Shown here: positions 1-14,031 of the stretch, one piece after another
How positions within the stretch are numbered: the first letter of the stretch is position 1
Layout: each line of letters opens with the position of its first letter
Source of the DNA: Mycobacterium sp. Z3061
GTDB taxonomy: Bacteria > Actinomycetota > Actinomycetes > Mycobacteriales > Mycobacteriaceae
NCBI RefSeq assembly: GCF_031583025.1
Contig: NZ_CP134062.1
Span: 3,100,001-3,164,000, forward strand
Length of the DNA stretch: 64,000 nt
Direction of reading: 5' to 3'
Notes under the pieces: generated by a model
Seen by the model: the letters and a program-made list of their open reading frames with translations, nothing else
Told to the model about the DNA's origin: nothing
Database searches by the model: none
Translations under genes and position numbers: made by a program

Positions 1-2
1 TA

Positions 3-872
3 GCGGCGACCTGGTCGACGCTGTACAGCTTCGAGCCCGACCCGTCCCAGCCCAACCCAGCCCTGGCCGCCCGGCCCGCCGCGCCGGCGCCCTCCGCGGC
101 GGTGACCGCACCGTCCGGCAGGGTGCTCGACGGCATCTACCGACTCGATCTGAACCGGGCGAAACGCACTACCAACGGCACCCCGATCCGCCACGACGGA
201 GGTACCACCAACTGGTGGGCGTTCCGTTCGGTCTGCACGTCCGGCGGATGCGCCGCCACCGGTGTCCGGCTCGACGACGCCACCCATCAGGTGGCGGACA
301 CCACCGACGGCGGCGAGACCGACACGCTGAAATTCGCCGCCGGCTACTGGCAGGGAGCCTCCCAGCAGATACGGATCAGTTGTCATCAGGCGAACCAGGC
401 GGGGCAGAACACCCAGCAGGAGACCGTGGCGCTGTCGCTGGCACTGCAGTCCGACGGCACCCTGCGCGGCGTGCAGACCGAGACGGTCGGCAGCAACGAA
501 TGCGGCGCCCAGGGTGCGGTGCTGCGAGTACCGGTGGTCGCGACCCGGGTTGGTGACGTGCCCCCGAACCTGCCTCTCGCCGACCCGGCGCGGGTGATGG
601 GTGCGTCCGCCACGCCTGCCACCCGTGCGATGCCGCCCGTGCTGGGCGGAAGTTGCAGCGACGTGGACAAGCTCGGCTACGACCAGACCAGCAACGAGCA
701 GGTCGTCTGCGAGGGCGGAGTGTGGAGCAAAGCGCCGATCACGACCGGGGTGCACTCCGCCGGCAGTTCGTGTGACCGACCGGACATCCCCGTTTTCGCC
801 ATGTCTGCATCCAGCGACGGCTACCTGATCGAATGCAACCCGGTCACCCGGGTGTGGGCCCGGCACAGCTGA
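3..872 (+). CDS. C-terminal part of an exported or membrane-anchored protein (5' end outside window)
   Basis: The reading frame is open from the left window edge, so the start lies outside and only the last 289 codons are visible. The visible part begins with a short hydrophobic stretch ending near TLYSF, then a Pro/Ala-rich linker, then a compact Cys-containing domain (GIYRLD, WWAFRSVC, SGGCAATG). This arrangement resembles the extracytoplasmic C-terminal domains that follow a transmembrane helix in mycobacterial membrane proteins, including some Ser/Thr kinases. Six or more Cys residues suggest disulfides, which fits an extracellular location. No catalytic motif is visible. The product name is therefore left open, and a kinase sensor domain is only one possibility. 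Confidence 0.6.
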   Translation, partial: AATWSTLYSFEPDPSQPNPALAARPAAPAPSAAVTAPSGRVLDGIYRLDLNRAKRTTNGTPIRHDGGTTNWWAFRSVCTSGGCAATGVRLDDATHQVADTTDGGETDTLKFAAGYWQGASQQIRISCHQANQAGQNTQQETVALSLALQSDGTLRGVQTETVGSNECGAQGAVLRVPVVATRVGDVPPNLPLADPARVMGASATPATRAMPPVLGGSCSDVDKLGYDQTSNEQVVCEGGVWSKAPITTGVHSAGSSCDRPDIPVFAMSASSDGYLIECNPVTRVWARHS

Positions 873-900
873 CCTGGCGCCTTCCCGCGCGGAACAAAGC

Positions 901-923
901 TTGTCGGTGGCTGGTTCTACCCT
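901..923 (+). promoter_or_regulatory. PafBC-type (RecA-independent) DNA-damage promoter of uvrB
   Basis: TTGTCGGTG (901-909), exactly 8 nt, then TACCCT (918-923) matches the RecA-NDp/PafBC motif of mycobacteria (TTGTCRGTG-N8-TAnnnT). The -10 ends 6 nt before the uvrB ATG at 930. The transcript would therefore start at or next to the A of ATG and be leaderless. Confidence 0.8.
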
Positions 924-929
924 GGTGCT

Positions 930-3082
<2,153 letters not shown>

Positions 3083-3086
<4 letters not shown>

Positions 3087-4510
3087 CGCAGACGAGCGAG
3101 ACCGGCAGCTGGCGTCAGCTGCTCGGCCGGCACCTGGGCACGTCCACGGTGCTGGCGGGCGGGGTCGCGATGTACGCCACCAACGAGTTCCTGACCGTCA
3201 GCCTGTTGCCCAGCACCATCGCCGACATCGGCGGCGACCGCCTGTACGCCTGGGTGGTCACCCTCTACCTGGTCGGATCCGTGGTCGCGGCGACCACCGT
3301 GAACTCGATCCTGCGCCGCTTCGGGGCGCGCTCGTCCTTTCTGCTGGGGCTGGCCGTTTTCGGGGTGGCCAGCGTGGCCTGCGCGATGGCCCCGACCATG
3401 GAGGTGCTGATCGCGGGACGCACCCTGCAGGGGATCGCCGGCGGCACCCTGGCCGGGCTGGGCTACGCCCTGATCAACGCCGCGCTGCCGCGCGAACTGT
3501 GGACGCGCGGCTCGGCGCTGGTCTCGGCGATGTGGGGCGTCGCGACGGTGGTCGGGCCGGCGATGGGTGGTTTGTTCGCGCAATTCGGCCTGTGGCGCTG
3601 GGCTTTCGGCGCGATGGCCGTCCTCGCGGCGCTGCTGGCCATTCTGGTTCCGGCGGTGCTGGCGGCCAGCGCAACCGTCGAGGACGAACCGGCAGCCCCT
3701 GCGCTCCGGGTACCGGTCGGGTCGCTGCTGCTGGTCGGCGCGGCCGCGTTGGCAGTCAGCGTCGCCCAGCTACCGCACAATTCCGCGGCGATCGGCGCAC
3801 TGCTCGTGGTGGGCGTGCTGCTGGTCGCGGCGTTCGTCATCGTCGACCGCCGCAGCCGGGCGACCGTCCTGCCGCCCAGTGTGTTCGGAACCGGGCCGCT
3901 GAAGTGGATCTACCTGACACTGGCCGTGCTGATGATGGCCGTCATGGTCGACACCTATGTGCCGCTGTTCGGTCAGCGGCTGGGGCACCTGACTCCGGTT
4001 GCGGCCGGTTTCCTCGGCGCCTCGCTGGCGGTCGGATGGACACTGAGCGAGGTCGCCAGCGCCTCGCTGACCAACCCCCGGGTGATCAACCGCGTCGTCC
4101 TGGTCGCGCCGCTGCTGATGGCATCCGGGCTCGCGTTCGGTGCCGTCACCCAGCGTGCCGACGCGTCGCCCGGCCTGATCGCGGTGTGGGCCCTGGCCTT
4201 GCTCATCGCCGGAACAGGCATCGGGATGGCCTGGCCGCATCTGTCGGCACGTGCCATGGACTCCGTCGACGATCCGTCGGAGAGCGGTGCGGCAGCCGCC
4301 GCGATCAACACCGTCCAGCTGATCTCCGCGTCGTTCGGCGCCGGACTCGCGGGTGTCGTGGTGAACTCGGCCAGCGGAGGCGAGTTGATGGAGGCGCGCT
4401 GGCTGTACGGGGTCTTCACCGTGCTGGCGGCGCTCGGTGTGCTGGCCTCCTATCGGGCGACTCGCACCGCGCGTCGCTCGACGCCACCAGCAGCCGAGTT
4501 ACGCCCCTGA
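3083..4510 (+). CDS. MFS drug-efflux-type transporter (Rv1634-like), copy 1
   Basis: This 475-residue polytopic membrane protein belongs to the major facilitator superfamily, and its position after uvrB matches Rv1634. It shows about 12-14 hydrophobic segments and the DHA2-like patterns [18 protein letters not shown] near the N-terminus, [10 protein letters not shown], and a late conserved [12 protein letters not shown] stretch. The GTG start overlaps the uvrB stop (GTGA), so translation is probably coupled to uvrB. The substrate cannot be read from sequence; proton-driven export of small hydrophobic compounds is the family expectation. It is a clear paralogue of the next gene. Confidence 0.9.
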
Positions 4511-4537
4511 CGAACCCGCACCTCTTACGGTGGAGGA

Positions 4538-5941
4538 GTGACGGAGACGGTCAGCGAGACCGGCAGCTGGCGTGAGCTGCTCGGACAGCACCTGGGCACC
4601 TGCACCGTATTGGCCGGTGGCGTTGCGCTGTACGCCACCAACGAGTTCCTCACCGTCAGCATGCTGCCCAGCATCGTCGCCGATATCGGCGGTGACCGGC
4701 TGTTCTCCTGGGCGACGACGCTGTACCTGATCGGCTCGGTGGTCGCGGCCACCACCGTCAACCCGATGCTGCAGCGCGTCGGCGCCCGATCCTCCTATCT
4801 GATGGGGCTCACCGTGTTCGGGCTCGCCGGCCTGGTCTCGGCCTTGGCGCCGACCATGGAAGTGCTGGTGGCGGGGCGCATGCTGCAGGGTGTGGCCGGC
4901 GGCCTGTTGGCGGGTCTGGGATACGCGCTGATCAACACCGCGCTGCCGCGCCACCTCTGGACCCGTGGTTCGGCGCTAGTGTCGACCATGTGGGGTGTCG
5001 CCACGCTGATCGGGCCCACCGCGGGCGGCATATTCGCTCAGTTCGGTTGGTGGCGATGGGCTTTCGTCGCGATGGGCCTGGCGGCCGCGCTGATAGCCGT
5101 GCTGGTGTTGAAAGTTGTTACAGCACAGCGTGATTCACTAGAGGAGTCGCCGAACCGGGCGGTGCCCATCTGGTCGCTGCTGTTGATGGGAGCCGCCGCG
5201 CTCGCCGTCAGCGTCGCGGCGCTTCCGCACTACCTCGTCCAGACGCTGGGGCTGCTGGCCGCCGCGGTGCTGCTGGTCGCCGTCTTTCTGTTCGTCGACT
5301 GGCGCATGCACGTTGCGGTGTTGCCGCGCAGCGTGTTCGGCCCCGGTCCGTTGAAGTGGATCTATCTGACGATGGCCGTGCAGATGGTCGCCGCGATGGC
5401 CAACACCTACGTGCCGCTGTTCGGCCAGCAACTGGCGGACCTCAGCCCGGTGGAGGCGGGCTTTCTCGGCGCGGCACTGGCCACCGGGTGGACCATCGGA
5501 GAGATCGCCAGTGCGTCGTTGACCAACCGTCAGGTGATCGGCCACGTCGTCGCGGCCGCGCCCCTGGTGATGGCGGCGGGCCTGGCGCTGGGCGCGGCGA
5601 CCCAGCGCCCGTACGCCCCGCTCGGGATTGTCGCGATCTGGGCGCTGGCTCTGCTGATCACCGGCGCAGGCATCGGGATGGCGTGGCCGCACCTCGCGGT
5701 GCGGGCGATGACGGCGGTCGACGACCCGGCCGAAAGCAGCGCCGCAGCCGCCGCGATCAACATCATCCAGCTGAGTTCCGGGGCCTTCGGCGCAGGTCTG
5801 GCCGGCGTGGTGGTCAACACCGCGCCGGGCGGTGAGGTGACCTCGGCGCGCTGGTTGTTCTCGGTGTTCACGGCGCTGGCCGCGCTCGGCTTCCTCGCGT
5901 CGTACCAGGCGACGCACCGGGACCGGCGCTCAGCGGGTTGA
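4538..5941 (+). CDS. MFS drug-efflux-type transporter (Rv1634-like), copy 2
   Basis: This 467-residue MFS transporter is a tandem paralogue of the preceding gene. The two align from the first residues ([23 protein letters not shown]) to the end ([11 protein letters not shown]). M. tuberculosis has a single gene here, so this is a lineage-specific duplication or a retained ancestral pair. A GGAGGA ribosome site lies immediately before the GTG start, 27 nt after the copy 1 stop, which suggests cotranscription with uvrB. The middle loop (around residues 195-215) differs most between the copies and may reflect divergence in substrate or regulation. The 3' end overlaps the convergent mannosyltransferase gene by 12 nt. 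Confidence 0.9.
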   Translation: MTETVSETGSWRELLGQHLGTCTVLAGGVALYATNEFLTVSMLPSIVADIGGDRLFSWATTLYLIGSVVAATTVNPMLQRVGARSSYLMGLTVFGLAGLVSALAPTMEVLVAGRMLQGVAGGLLAGLGYALINTALPRHLWTRGSALVSTMWGVATLIGPTAGGIFAQFGWWRWAFVAMGLAAALIAVLVLKVVTAQRDSLEESPNRAVPIWSLLLMGAAALAVSVAALPHYLVQTLGLLAAAVLLVAVFLFVDWRMHVAVLPRSVFGPGPLKWIYLTMAVQMVAAMANTYVPLFGQQLADLSPVEAGFLGAALATGWTIGEIASASLTNRQVIGHVVAAAPLVMAAGLALGAATQRPYAPLGIVAIWALALLITGAGIGMAWPHLAVRAMTAVDDPAESSAAAAAINIIQLSSGAFGAGLAGVVVNTAPGGEVTSARWLFSVFTALAALGFLASYQATHRDRRSAG

Positions 5942-7513
5942 CTTCACGACCTGGGAGTAGTGGAACTGCCACCGTTCCACGATGTGAAAGCCGAGATAGC
6001 TAGGGAACTGGTACACCGGTGCCCGCCCGAATGCCGTGCCCGGCGGCAACGTCTGTCCGACTTGGTGATCCGGCAGTGATTTGTCCCGGTTGGTGATCGT
6101 CCACAGCGCCGGGCATTTGTTGATCTTCGCCGTCGTCAGCCACACGGCGACGTGGCCGTCCCACAGCGCACCGACCTTGGGGCCGTAAAACCCCCGCTCG
6201 ACGTCGATCAGCGGGCGGAACGCGGCGGGCCTGCTTGCCAACAGGGCGCGGATGGGGCCGGGCCGCCACGGGACCGTGTTGTCCACCAGCAGGCAGTCAC
6301 CCGGCGAGGCGTGGGCGCTGATCACATCGGCGACCTGGCTGTAGTCCCAGCCTTCCTTGGCGTACGGACCGCGCTGGGTGAAGTAGTAGTTGGGGAAGGC
6401 CGCGCCGGCCAGGACCACCACGAGCGCGACGACCTGCCAGCGCTTGCGGGCGATCGCGGCGATGCAGACCGCGAGCACGACGGCCGCGCCGGGAGCGGTG
6501 AAGATCAGGTAGCGCGGATAGTAGATCGGTTCGCCGACGGCTGAATAGATCAGGACGGTCGCGGTGGGAATCACCACCCACAGGGCGCTGACCAGCAGCA
6601 ACCGGCCCGCGCCGTCCTCGGTCCGAGCCTTGCCGGCCAACCGCAATACGGCGGCGGCCAGCACCAGAACGCCCGCCAGAATCGCGAACGGGACGCTGTA
6701 GTCGAAGTACTGGCGGTGTACGACGTCGAGGAACAGGTTCCGGTTGAGCCCGGTGATCCACCCGACCTGCCACACCTGTTTGTGGGCAAACAGTATGAAC
6801 GGCGTCATCGCGCCGAGAGCAACGACCGACGCCACGCCCAGCCAGATTGCGGGCCACTTGCGCGGCCGGCCGGGCGCCACCGCCGTCGCTATGAGCGGCA
6901 GGACCGCGGCGTAGACCAACACCAAAAGCACCATGTTGACGTTGACCAGGATGGCCACCATCAACAACAGGGCGTAGGACACCCACAGCCGCGCGCGATT
7001 GCGCCGGGTCGCGGCGACCACCAGCACCGTCAGCCAGGCCGCCACCGCCACCACCAGTGCCGACGAGCGCGCTTCGATGCCCGCCCAGGTCACCCGCGGG
7101 AGGATGGCGAAGACGGCGCCCGCGCACAGGGCCGTCCCGCGCCCGGAGAACTGCTTGGCGAACACCACCACACCGGCAGCGGCGGCTCCCACGGCCAGCG
7201 CGCTGGGGACCCGCGACCAGAACTCGGTCGGCGGAAAGATCGCGAACCAGCCGTGCATCAGCAGGTAGTAGAGCCCGTGCACGGCGTCGATGTGACCCAG
7301 CAGTTTCCACAGTTCCGGCAGCGTGCGACTGGCCGAGGCGGAGATGGTCGCGCCCTCGTCGAACCACAGTGACGGCCGGCCGGCCCAGGCCGCGCTGATG
7401 ACGGCCGTCAGCGTCGCGACGACCCACGGGTCCAGGATGCGGCCCCGCGGATGTGCCGTGGCGGCCGGTTCGGCGTCGTCAGCCACGGAATTTTCGACGA
7501 TTGACACAGACAT
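5930..7513 (-). CDS. capA: Polyprenyl-phosphomannose-dependent mannosyltransferase, CapA/Rv1635c-like
   Basis: This GT-C fold integral membrane glycosyltransferase is syntenic with Rv1635c. CapA adds the first mannose of the mannose caps of lipoarabinomannan, using a polyprenyl-phosphate mannose donor on the periplasmic face. The sequence shows about ten hydrophobic segments, a first extracytoplasmic loop with the acidic motif WFDEGAT expected for GT-C catalysis, and a C-terminal soluble domain of about 130 residues. The ATG at 7513 (MSVSIVENS) is chosen; a TTG four codons upstream is possible. The gene converges on the second MFS gene and its end overlaps it by 12 nt. Confidence 0.85.
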   Translation of the reverse strand: MSVSIVENSVADDAEPAATAHPRGRILDPWVVATLTAVISAAWAGRPSLWFDEGATISASASRTLPELWKLLGHIDAVHGLYYLLMHGWFAIFPPTEFWSRVPSALAVGAAAAGVVVFAKQFSGRGTALCAGAVFAILPRVTWAGIEARSSALVVAVAAWLTVLVVAATRRNRARLWVSYALLLMVAILVNVNMVLLVLVYAAVLPLIATAVAPGRPRKWPAIWLGVASVVALGAMTPFILFAHKQVWQVGWITGLNRNLFLDVVHRQYFDYSVPFAILAGVLVLAAAVLRLAGKARTEDGAGRLLLVSALWVVIPTATVLIYSAVGEPIYYPRYLIFTAPGAAVVLAVCIAAIARKRWQVVALVVVLAGAAFPNYYFTQRGPYAKEGWDYSQVADVISAHASPGDCLLVDNTVPWRPGPIRALLASRPAAFRPLIDVERGFYGPKVGALWDGHVAVWLTTAKINKCPALWTITNRDKSLPDHQVGQTLPPGTAFGRAPVYQFPSYLGFHIVERWQFHYSQVVKSTR

Positions 7514-7635
7514 GATCGTTTTCAACTTTATGTGTAGAGCGGTCTGGACGTGACCCGCGCCGCAAACCTCTCCCGTCTACGTCCAGCAACGCGATAGGGT
7601 CTTGGGTTGGCGGAAACCGACACCTGGGAGGGTAA

Positions 7636-8076
7636 ATGAGCGCCTATCAAACCGTGGTCGTAGGGACTGACGGCTCAGATTCGTCGATGCGCGCGGTGGA
7701 CAGGGCAGCTGCGATTGCGGGGTCGGACGCCAAACTGATCATCGCGTCGGCCTATCTGCCGCAGCACGAAGACGCTCGCGCCGTCGACGTCCTGAAGAGC
7801 GAGAGCTACAAGGTCACCGGCACCGGCCCGATCTACGAGATCCTGCACGACGCCAAGGAGCGGGCACACAACGCCGGCGCCAAGAACGTCGAGGAGCGGG
7901 CCATCGAAGGTGCCCCGGTGGACGCGCTGGTGCAGCTCGCCGAGTCGGAGAAGGCAGACCTGCTGGTGGTCGGCAACGTCGGTCTGAGCACCATCGCGGG
8001 CCGCCTGCTGGGTTCGGTGCCGGCCAACGTCTCCCGCAAGGCCAAGGTCGATGTGCTGATCGTGCACACCACCTGA
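7636..8076 (+). CDS. Universal stress protein (Rv1636/TB15.3-like)
   Basis: This is a 146-residue single-domain USP. The nucleotide-binding signature G-x2-G-x9-G-S is complete near the C-terminus (GNVGLSTIAGRLLGS), and the N-terminal strand-loop VVGTDGSDSS is typical. The mycobacterial orthologue Rv1636 binds cAMP with high affinity, so a cAMP-buffering role is likely, and a class III cyclase is encoded about 20 kb away. A strong GGGAGGG ribosome site precedes ATG 7636. A TANNNT -10 candidate (TAGGGT, 7595-7600) lies in the short divergent region shared with capA. Confidence 0.93.
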   Translation: MSAYQTVVVGTDGSDSSMRAVDRAAAIAGSDAKLIIASAYLPQHEDARAVDVLKSESYKVTGTGPIYEILHDAKERAHNAGAKNVEERAIEGAPVDALVQLAESEKADLLVVGNVGLSTIAGRLLGSVPANVSRKAKVDVLIVHTT

Positions 8077-8085
8077 GTCCGGGGA

Positions 8086-8775
8086 CTACCAGCCGCGCTC
8101 GCGCCACTCCTGAATGTGCGGGCGTTCGGCGCCCAGCACCGTGTCATCGCCGTGGCCGGGGTAGATCACGGTGGAGTCGTCGTACACGTCGAACACCCGG
8201 GTGGTGACGTCGTCGAGCAGCTGCTCGAAGTCGCCGGGCTGCCAGGTCTTGCCGACGCCACCCGGGAACAGGCAGTCGCCGGTGAACAGGTGGGTCACCC
8301 CGCCGGTCGCGGACCCGTCCAGCGCCAGGGCGACCGAGCCCGGGGTGTGTCCGCGCAGGTGGATCACGTCGAACGTCAGCTCTCCGATCCGCAACGTGTC
8401 GCCGTTCGCCAGCAAACGATCCGGCCGGACCGGGAGGGGATCCGCGTCGATCTCGTGGGCGGCGGTCGGCGCTCCGGTGGCCTCGGCCACGGCTTCCAGG
8501 GCCTGCCAGTGGTCGAAGTGTTGGTGGCTGGTCAGAATCAGCGATAACGTCGGCGCGTACCGTCGAATCAGGTCGATCAGGACATCAGCGTCGTTCGCGG
8601 CGTCGATGAGCAGGGTTTCTCCGGTCGCGGAACAAGTGACCAGGTAGGCGTTGTTGTCCATCGGGCCGACCGAGGCCTTCACGATCGTCGCTCCGGGCAG
8701 CGTGCGTCGGGCCGCCGTGCCCGGTTCGACGTGTCCGGTGTAATCGTCGCTGAGCTGGGAAGCGGTCATACCCAT
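8086..8775 (-). CDS. Metallo-beta-lactamase-fold hydrolase, glyoxalase II-like (Rv1637c-like)
   Basis: This 229-residue MBL-fold enzyme is syntenic with Rv1637c. The HxHxDH metal motif appears as SHQHFDH. Further metal-ligand motifs are GHTPGS, FTGDCLFPGG and a late YPGHGDDT. The arrangement fits hydroxyacylglutathione hydrolase-like thioesterases; in mycobacteria the thiol would be mycothiol rather than glutathione, which is inference. The ATG at 8775 (or 8769) fits the family N-terminus. The longer open frame upstream runs across the uvrA promoter and is not used. The 3' end lies 9 nt from the convergent USP gene. Confidence 0.88.
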   Translation of the reverse strand: MGMTASQLSDDYTGHVEPGTAARRTLPGATIVKASVGPMDNNAYLVTCSATGETLLIDAANDADVLIDLIRRYAPTLSLILTSHQHFDHWQALEAVAEATGAPTAAHEIDADPLPVRPDRLLANGDTLRIGELTFDVIHLRGHTPGSVALALDGSATGGVTHLFTGDCLFPGGVGKTWQPGDFEQLLDDVTTRVFDVYDDSTVIYPGHGDDTVLGAERPHIQEWRERGW

Positions 8776-8805
8776 GCACGCTACTTGGATGGCTGGCCGG
8801 GGTGC

Positions 8806-8828
8806 TTGTCGGTGGGGACACCTAGCAT
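8806..8828 (+). promoter_or_regulatory. PafBC-type (RecA-independent) DNA-damage promoter of uvrA
   Basis: TTGTCGGTG (8806-8814), 8 nt, then TAGCAT (8823-8828) is a second full match to the mycobacterial RecA-NDp/PafBC motif, 80 nt upstream of the uvrA start. Unlike uvrB, this gives a 5' UTR of about 75 nt. Confidence 0.8.
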
Positions 8829-8908
8829 GGAATGCGGCCTGCGCTCTGACTGTTCCGCTGTGATCGTTCAACGCCAGGGCCGCACAAGTTTCAGCTGAAA
8901 GGGGCAGC

Positions 8909-11815
<2,907 letters not shown>

Positions 11816-11834
11816 TACCTTGGCGCTGCGCCGG

Positions 11835-11840
11835 TAAAAT
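11835..11840 (+). promoter_or_regulatory. Candidate -10 for a leaderless transcript of the EspC-like cassette
   Basis: TAAAAT (TANNNT type) ends 7 nt before ATG 11848, the spacing expected when transcription starts on the start codon. No good -35 and no Shine-Dalgarno sequence are visible, which agrees with a leaderless start. The assignment rests on one hexamer. Confidence 0.45.
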
Positions 11841-11847
11841 CCCCAGG

Positions 11848-12138
11848 ATGGGCGACCTGTTTCAAGTTGATCTCGACAACTTGCACAGGCTCGGTGCCAC
11901 CCTGGCCGGGCACGCAGACGCGATACGCGCGTTGAAGATCACCGCTGCGGTCGAGATGCCGGGCTCGCCGGTTCAGGAGGCGGCGGCCCAAGTCGGCGAT
12001 GCCGTCGCCAAAGGATTCGGAGTGGTCGGCGCCGGTGTCCGCCGGATGGCCGATTTCTCGGCGGATGCGGCCACCACCTACGAGGCCGTCGATCGGGGGT
12101 TCGCCGACCAACGGCGTCAGTACACCGGCGGTCGCTAG
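11848..12138 (+). CDS. Small EspC-like (type VII secretion-associated) protein
   Basis: This 96-residue, Ala-rich, mostly helical protein has no signal peptide. The N-terminus (FQVDLDNLHRLGATLAGHADAI) matches the EspC/DUF2580-type pattern, in which a first helix starts with V-D-x-x-x-L. A second helix pair follows (EAAAQVGDAVAKGF, GVRRMADFSADAATTYEAVD). Such proteins are often partners or targets of ESX systems. It is the first gene of a tight cluster: the next start is only 5 nt away. I infer that it is a secretion partner or chaperone of the hydrolase downstream. The family assignment is by pattern only. Confidence 0.7.
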   Translation: MGDLFQVDLDNLHRLGATLAGHADAIRALKITAAVEMPGSPVQEAAAQVGDAVAKGFGVVGAGVRRMADFSADAATTYEAVDRGFADQRRQYTGGR

Positions 12139-12143
12139 TCGAG

Positions 12144-14030
12144 GTGACCACGATCAGTCACGTGCGCGGTTGCAAGCCGGAGTCGATGACGGCTTTCGCC
12201 AGGGACTTGAGCGCGCAGAGCAATGCATTCAACGCGCGGGTCGACCAGATGGACCGCGACGTGGACGCCGCGATGGACAGCTGGAAGGGCGAGGCCGCGA
12301 GCGCAACATCGGTCCGCGCGATGTCGGAGAAGCTGGCTGCCAACCACATCGGCTCGACCGTGATCACCCTGGCGGACACGTTCAACACCTACGGCGGCCA
12401 GCTGGGCGCCTCTCGTAACGCGCTGCTGAGCATCGTCGACGGCGACATCCCCGCGGCCGGAATGACCGTGGACGACGAGGGCAACGTCAAGGCCCCGCAA
12501 GTGCCCGGCGCCGGGTCGGGGGACTTGCTGGCGTACCTGCTGCAGGCACAACTCGACAGCCAGGCGGCTGATTTCCAGGCGCGGGTCAAAGAGCTGCTGA
12601 CCCAGTTCGGCGACGGGGAAATGCAAGCGGCACAGGCTATCTCGACTGGACTGCAGGAACTGGCCGGATACGGGCAGCGGCCGGACGGTGCGGCGGTCCG
12701 CTCGCAGATACAGGCCATCCTCGACGGCAGGTCCCAGCCGCCCGCCGATCCCGAGCAGTTCCACGACTTCTGGGACGGCCTGACCCCCGCCGAGAAGGAC
12801 GCGCTGTACCAGCGCGACCACTACATCGGAAACCGGGACGGCATGCCCGCCGTGGATCGGGACTACTACAACCGGGAGACGCTGGCAGACGAGCTGGCCC
12901 GGGCCCGTTCCGCCGTCGCGCAGGCCGATGCCCTGCGCGCACAGCATCCCGACTGGGCGGCCGGCAACAATGTTCCCTCACCCAACGAGCCCGGAGCGAT
13001 CTTCGACGACCGCCTCGCCTACGAGGCGTGGAAACGCCGGTACGACGCCGCGCTGAGCGGGACGCGAACCCTGCCGGATCTGCAGGCCGTCGACAGGGCC
13101 GTCGGCGGCAAGCCCGACCGCAAACTGTTGCTGCTGGACACCCAGAACGGGCGTCAGGCCCATGCCGCCGTCGCAATCGGGGATCCCGACACCGCCACCC
13201 ATGTCTCGGTGACCGCGCCGGGGCTCAACACCACCGTCCACGGCGCGATCGCCGGTATGGCCGAGGAAGCCACCAACATGCGGCTGGAAGCCCTGCGCCA
13301 GCTGGCGACCACGCCCGGTCGCACCCATGAGACGGTGTCGGCGATCGCCTGGATCGGCTACGACGCGCCGCAGATTCCCGGTCTGGACGAGAGCGGCAGG
13401 TCTCTGGCGGGCGCCTGGGGCGTCAGTCATGACGATCTGGCCCGAACGGGGGCGCGCGGTCTGGCCGGTTTCTACGACGGAATCGGGGCCGCACACGACG
13501 GTGGCCGGGCACACCTGACCGCGATCGGGCACTCCTACGGCTCGTTGACCACCGGGCTGGCCCTGCAGGAGCCCGGCAACCATGGCGTCAGCGACGCTTT
13601 GTTCTACGGTTCACCGGGCATCGAAGCGTCGACGCCGCAGCAGCTGCACCTGCAGCCCGGGCACGTCTATGCCATGGAAACCCCGGACGACCCGATCCAG
13701 CTGACCTACGACGCTCCGCCGCTCGCCCGTGCCGGCGCGCCCTTTCTGCCGTTCCCGTTGAACGTGGGCGCCCTGGGTGGGTTGTCGGTGCTGGACGCGT
13801 CGGGGGCCGGCCACTTCGGCCCGAACCCGGCTACCAACACCGAATTCACCCGCCTGGGTACCGGGCCCGCCATCATCCCGGACGGTCACGGCGGCACCCT
13901 CAGCCTCGAAGGCGCTCACGGGCACAGTGACTATCCTCGCCAAGGCGGCAACAACCTGCCGCGGACCACGGGCTACAACATCGCCGCCGTCGTGGCCGAC
14001 CTGAGCCATCGGGCGATCCCAGGAAGCTGA
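12144..14030 (+). CDS. WXG-domain alpha/beta hydrolase (DUF1023 family), candidate type VII effector
   Basis: This 628-residue protein combines an N-terminal helical domain carrying a WxG motif (W47-K-G49, in DSWKGEAAS) with a C-terminal DUF1023 alpha/beta hydrolase domain. The nucleophile elbow GHSYG places the Ser at residue 464. Candidate Asp (TPDDPIQ) and His (GAHGHSDY, about residue 590) complete a possible triad. No Sec signal is present. WXG-hydrolase architecture is typical of ESX substrates, so export and an ester- or lipid-hydrolysing activity are plausible. The gene starts 5 nt after the EspC-like gene and ends 1 nt before the lipoprotein gene. M. tuberculosis has a similar arrangement elsewhere (Rv2798c-Rv2797c-LppV). 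Confidence 0.8.
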   Translation: MTTISHVRGCKPESMTAFARDLSAQSNAFNARVDQMDRDVDAAMDSWKGEAASATSVRAMSEKLAANHIGSTVITLADTFNTYGGQLGASRNALLSIVDGDIPAAGMTVDDEGNVKAPQVPGAGSGDLLAYLLQAQLDSQAADFQARVKELLTQFGDGEMQAAQAISTGLQELAGYGQRPDGAAVRSQIQAILDGRSQPPADPEQFHDFWDGLTPAEKDALYQRDHYIGNRDGMPAVDRDYYNRETLADELARARSAVAQADALRAQHPDWAAGNNVPSPNEPGAIFDDRLAYEAWKRRYDAALSGTRTLPDLQAVDRAVGGKPDRKLLLLDTQNGRQAHAAVAIGDPDTATHVSVTAPGLNTTVHGAIAGMAEEATNMRLEALRQLATTPGRTHETVSAIAWIGYDAPQIPGLDESGRSLAGAWGVSHDDLARTGARGLAGFYDGIGAAHDGGRAHLTAIGHSYGSLTTGLALQEPGNHGVSDALFYGSPGIEASTPQQLHLQPGHVYAMETPDDPIQLTYDAPPLARAGAPFLPFPLNVGALGGLSVLDASGAGHFGPNPATNTEFTRLGTGPAIIPDGHGGTLSLEGAHGHSDYPRQGGNNLPRTTGYNIAAVVADLSHRAIPGS

Positions 14031-14031
14031 T

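Noticed and set aside
13783..13800. Another TTGTCGGTG inside the DUF1023 gene
   Set aside because: It has no TANNNT at the required 8-nt spacing and lies within coding sequence.
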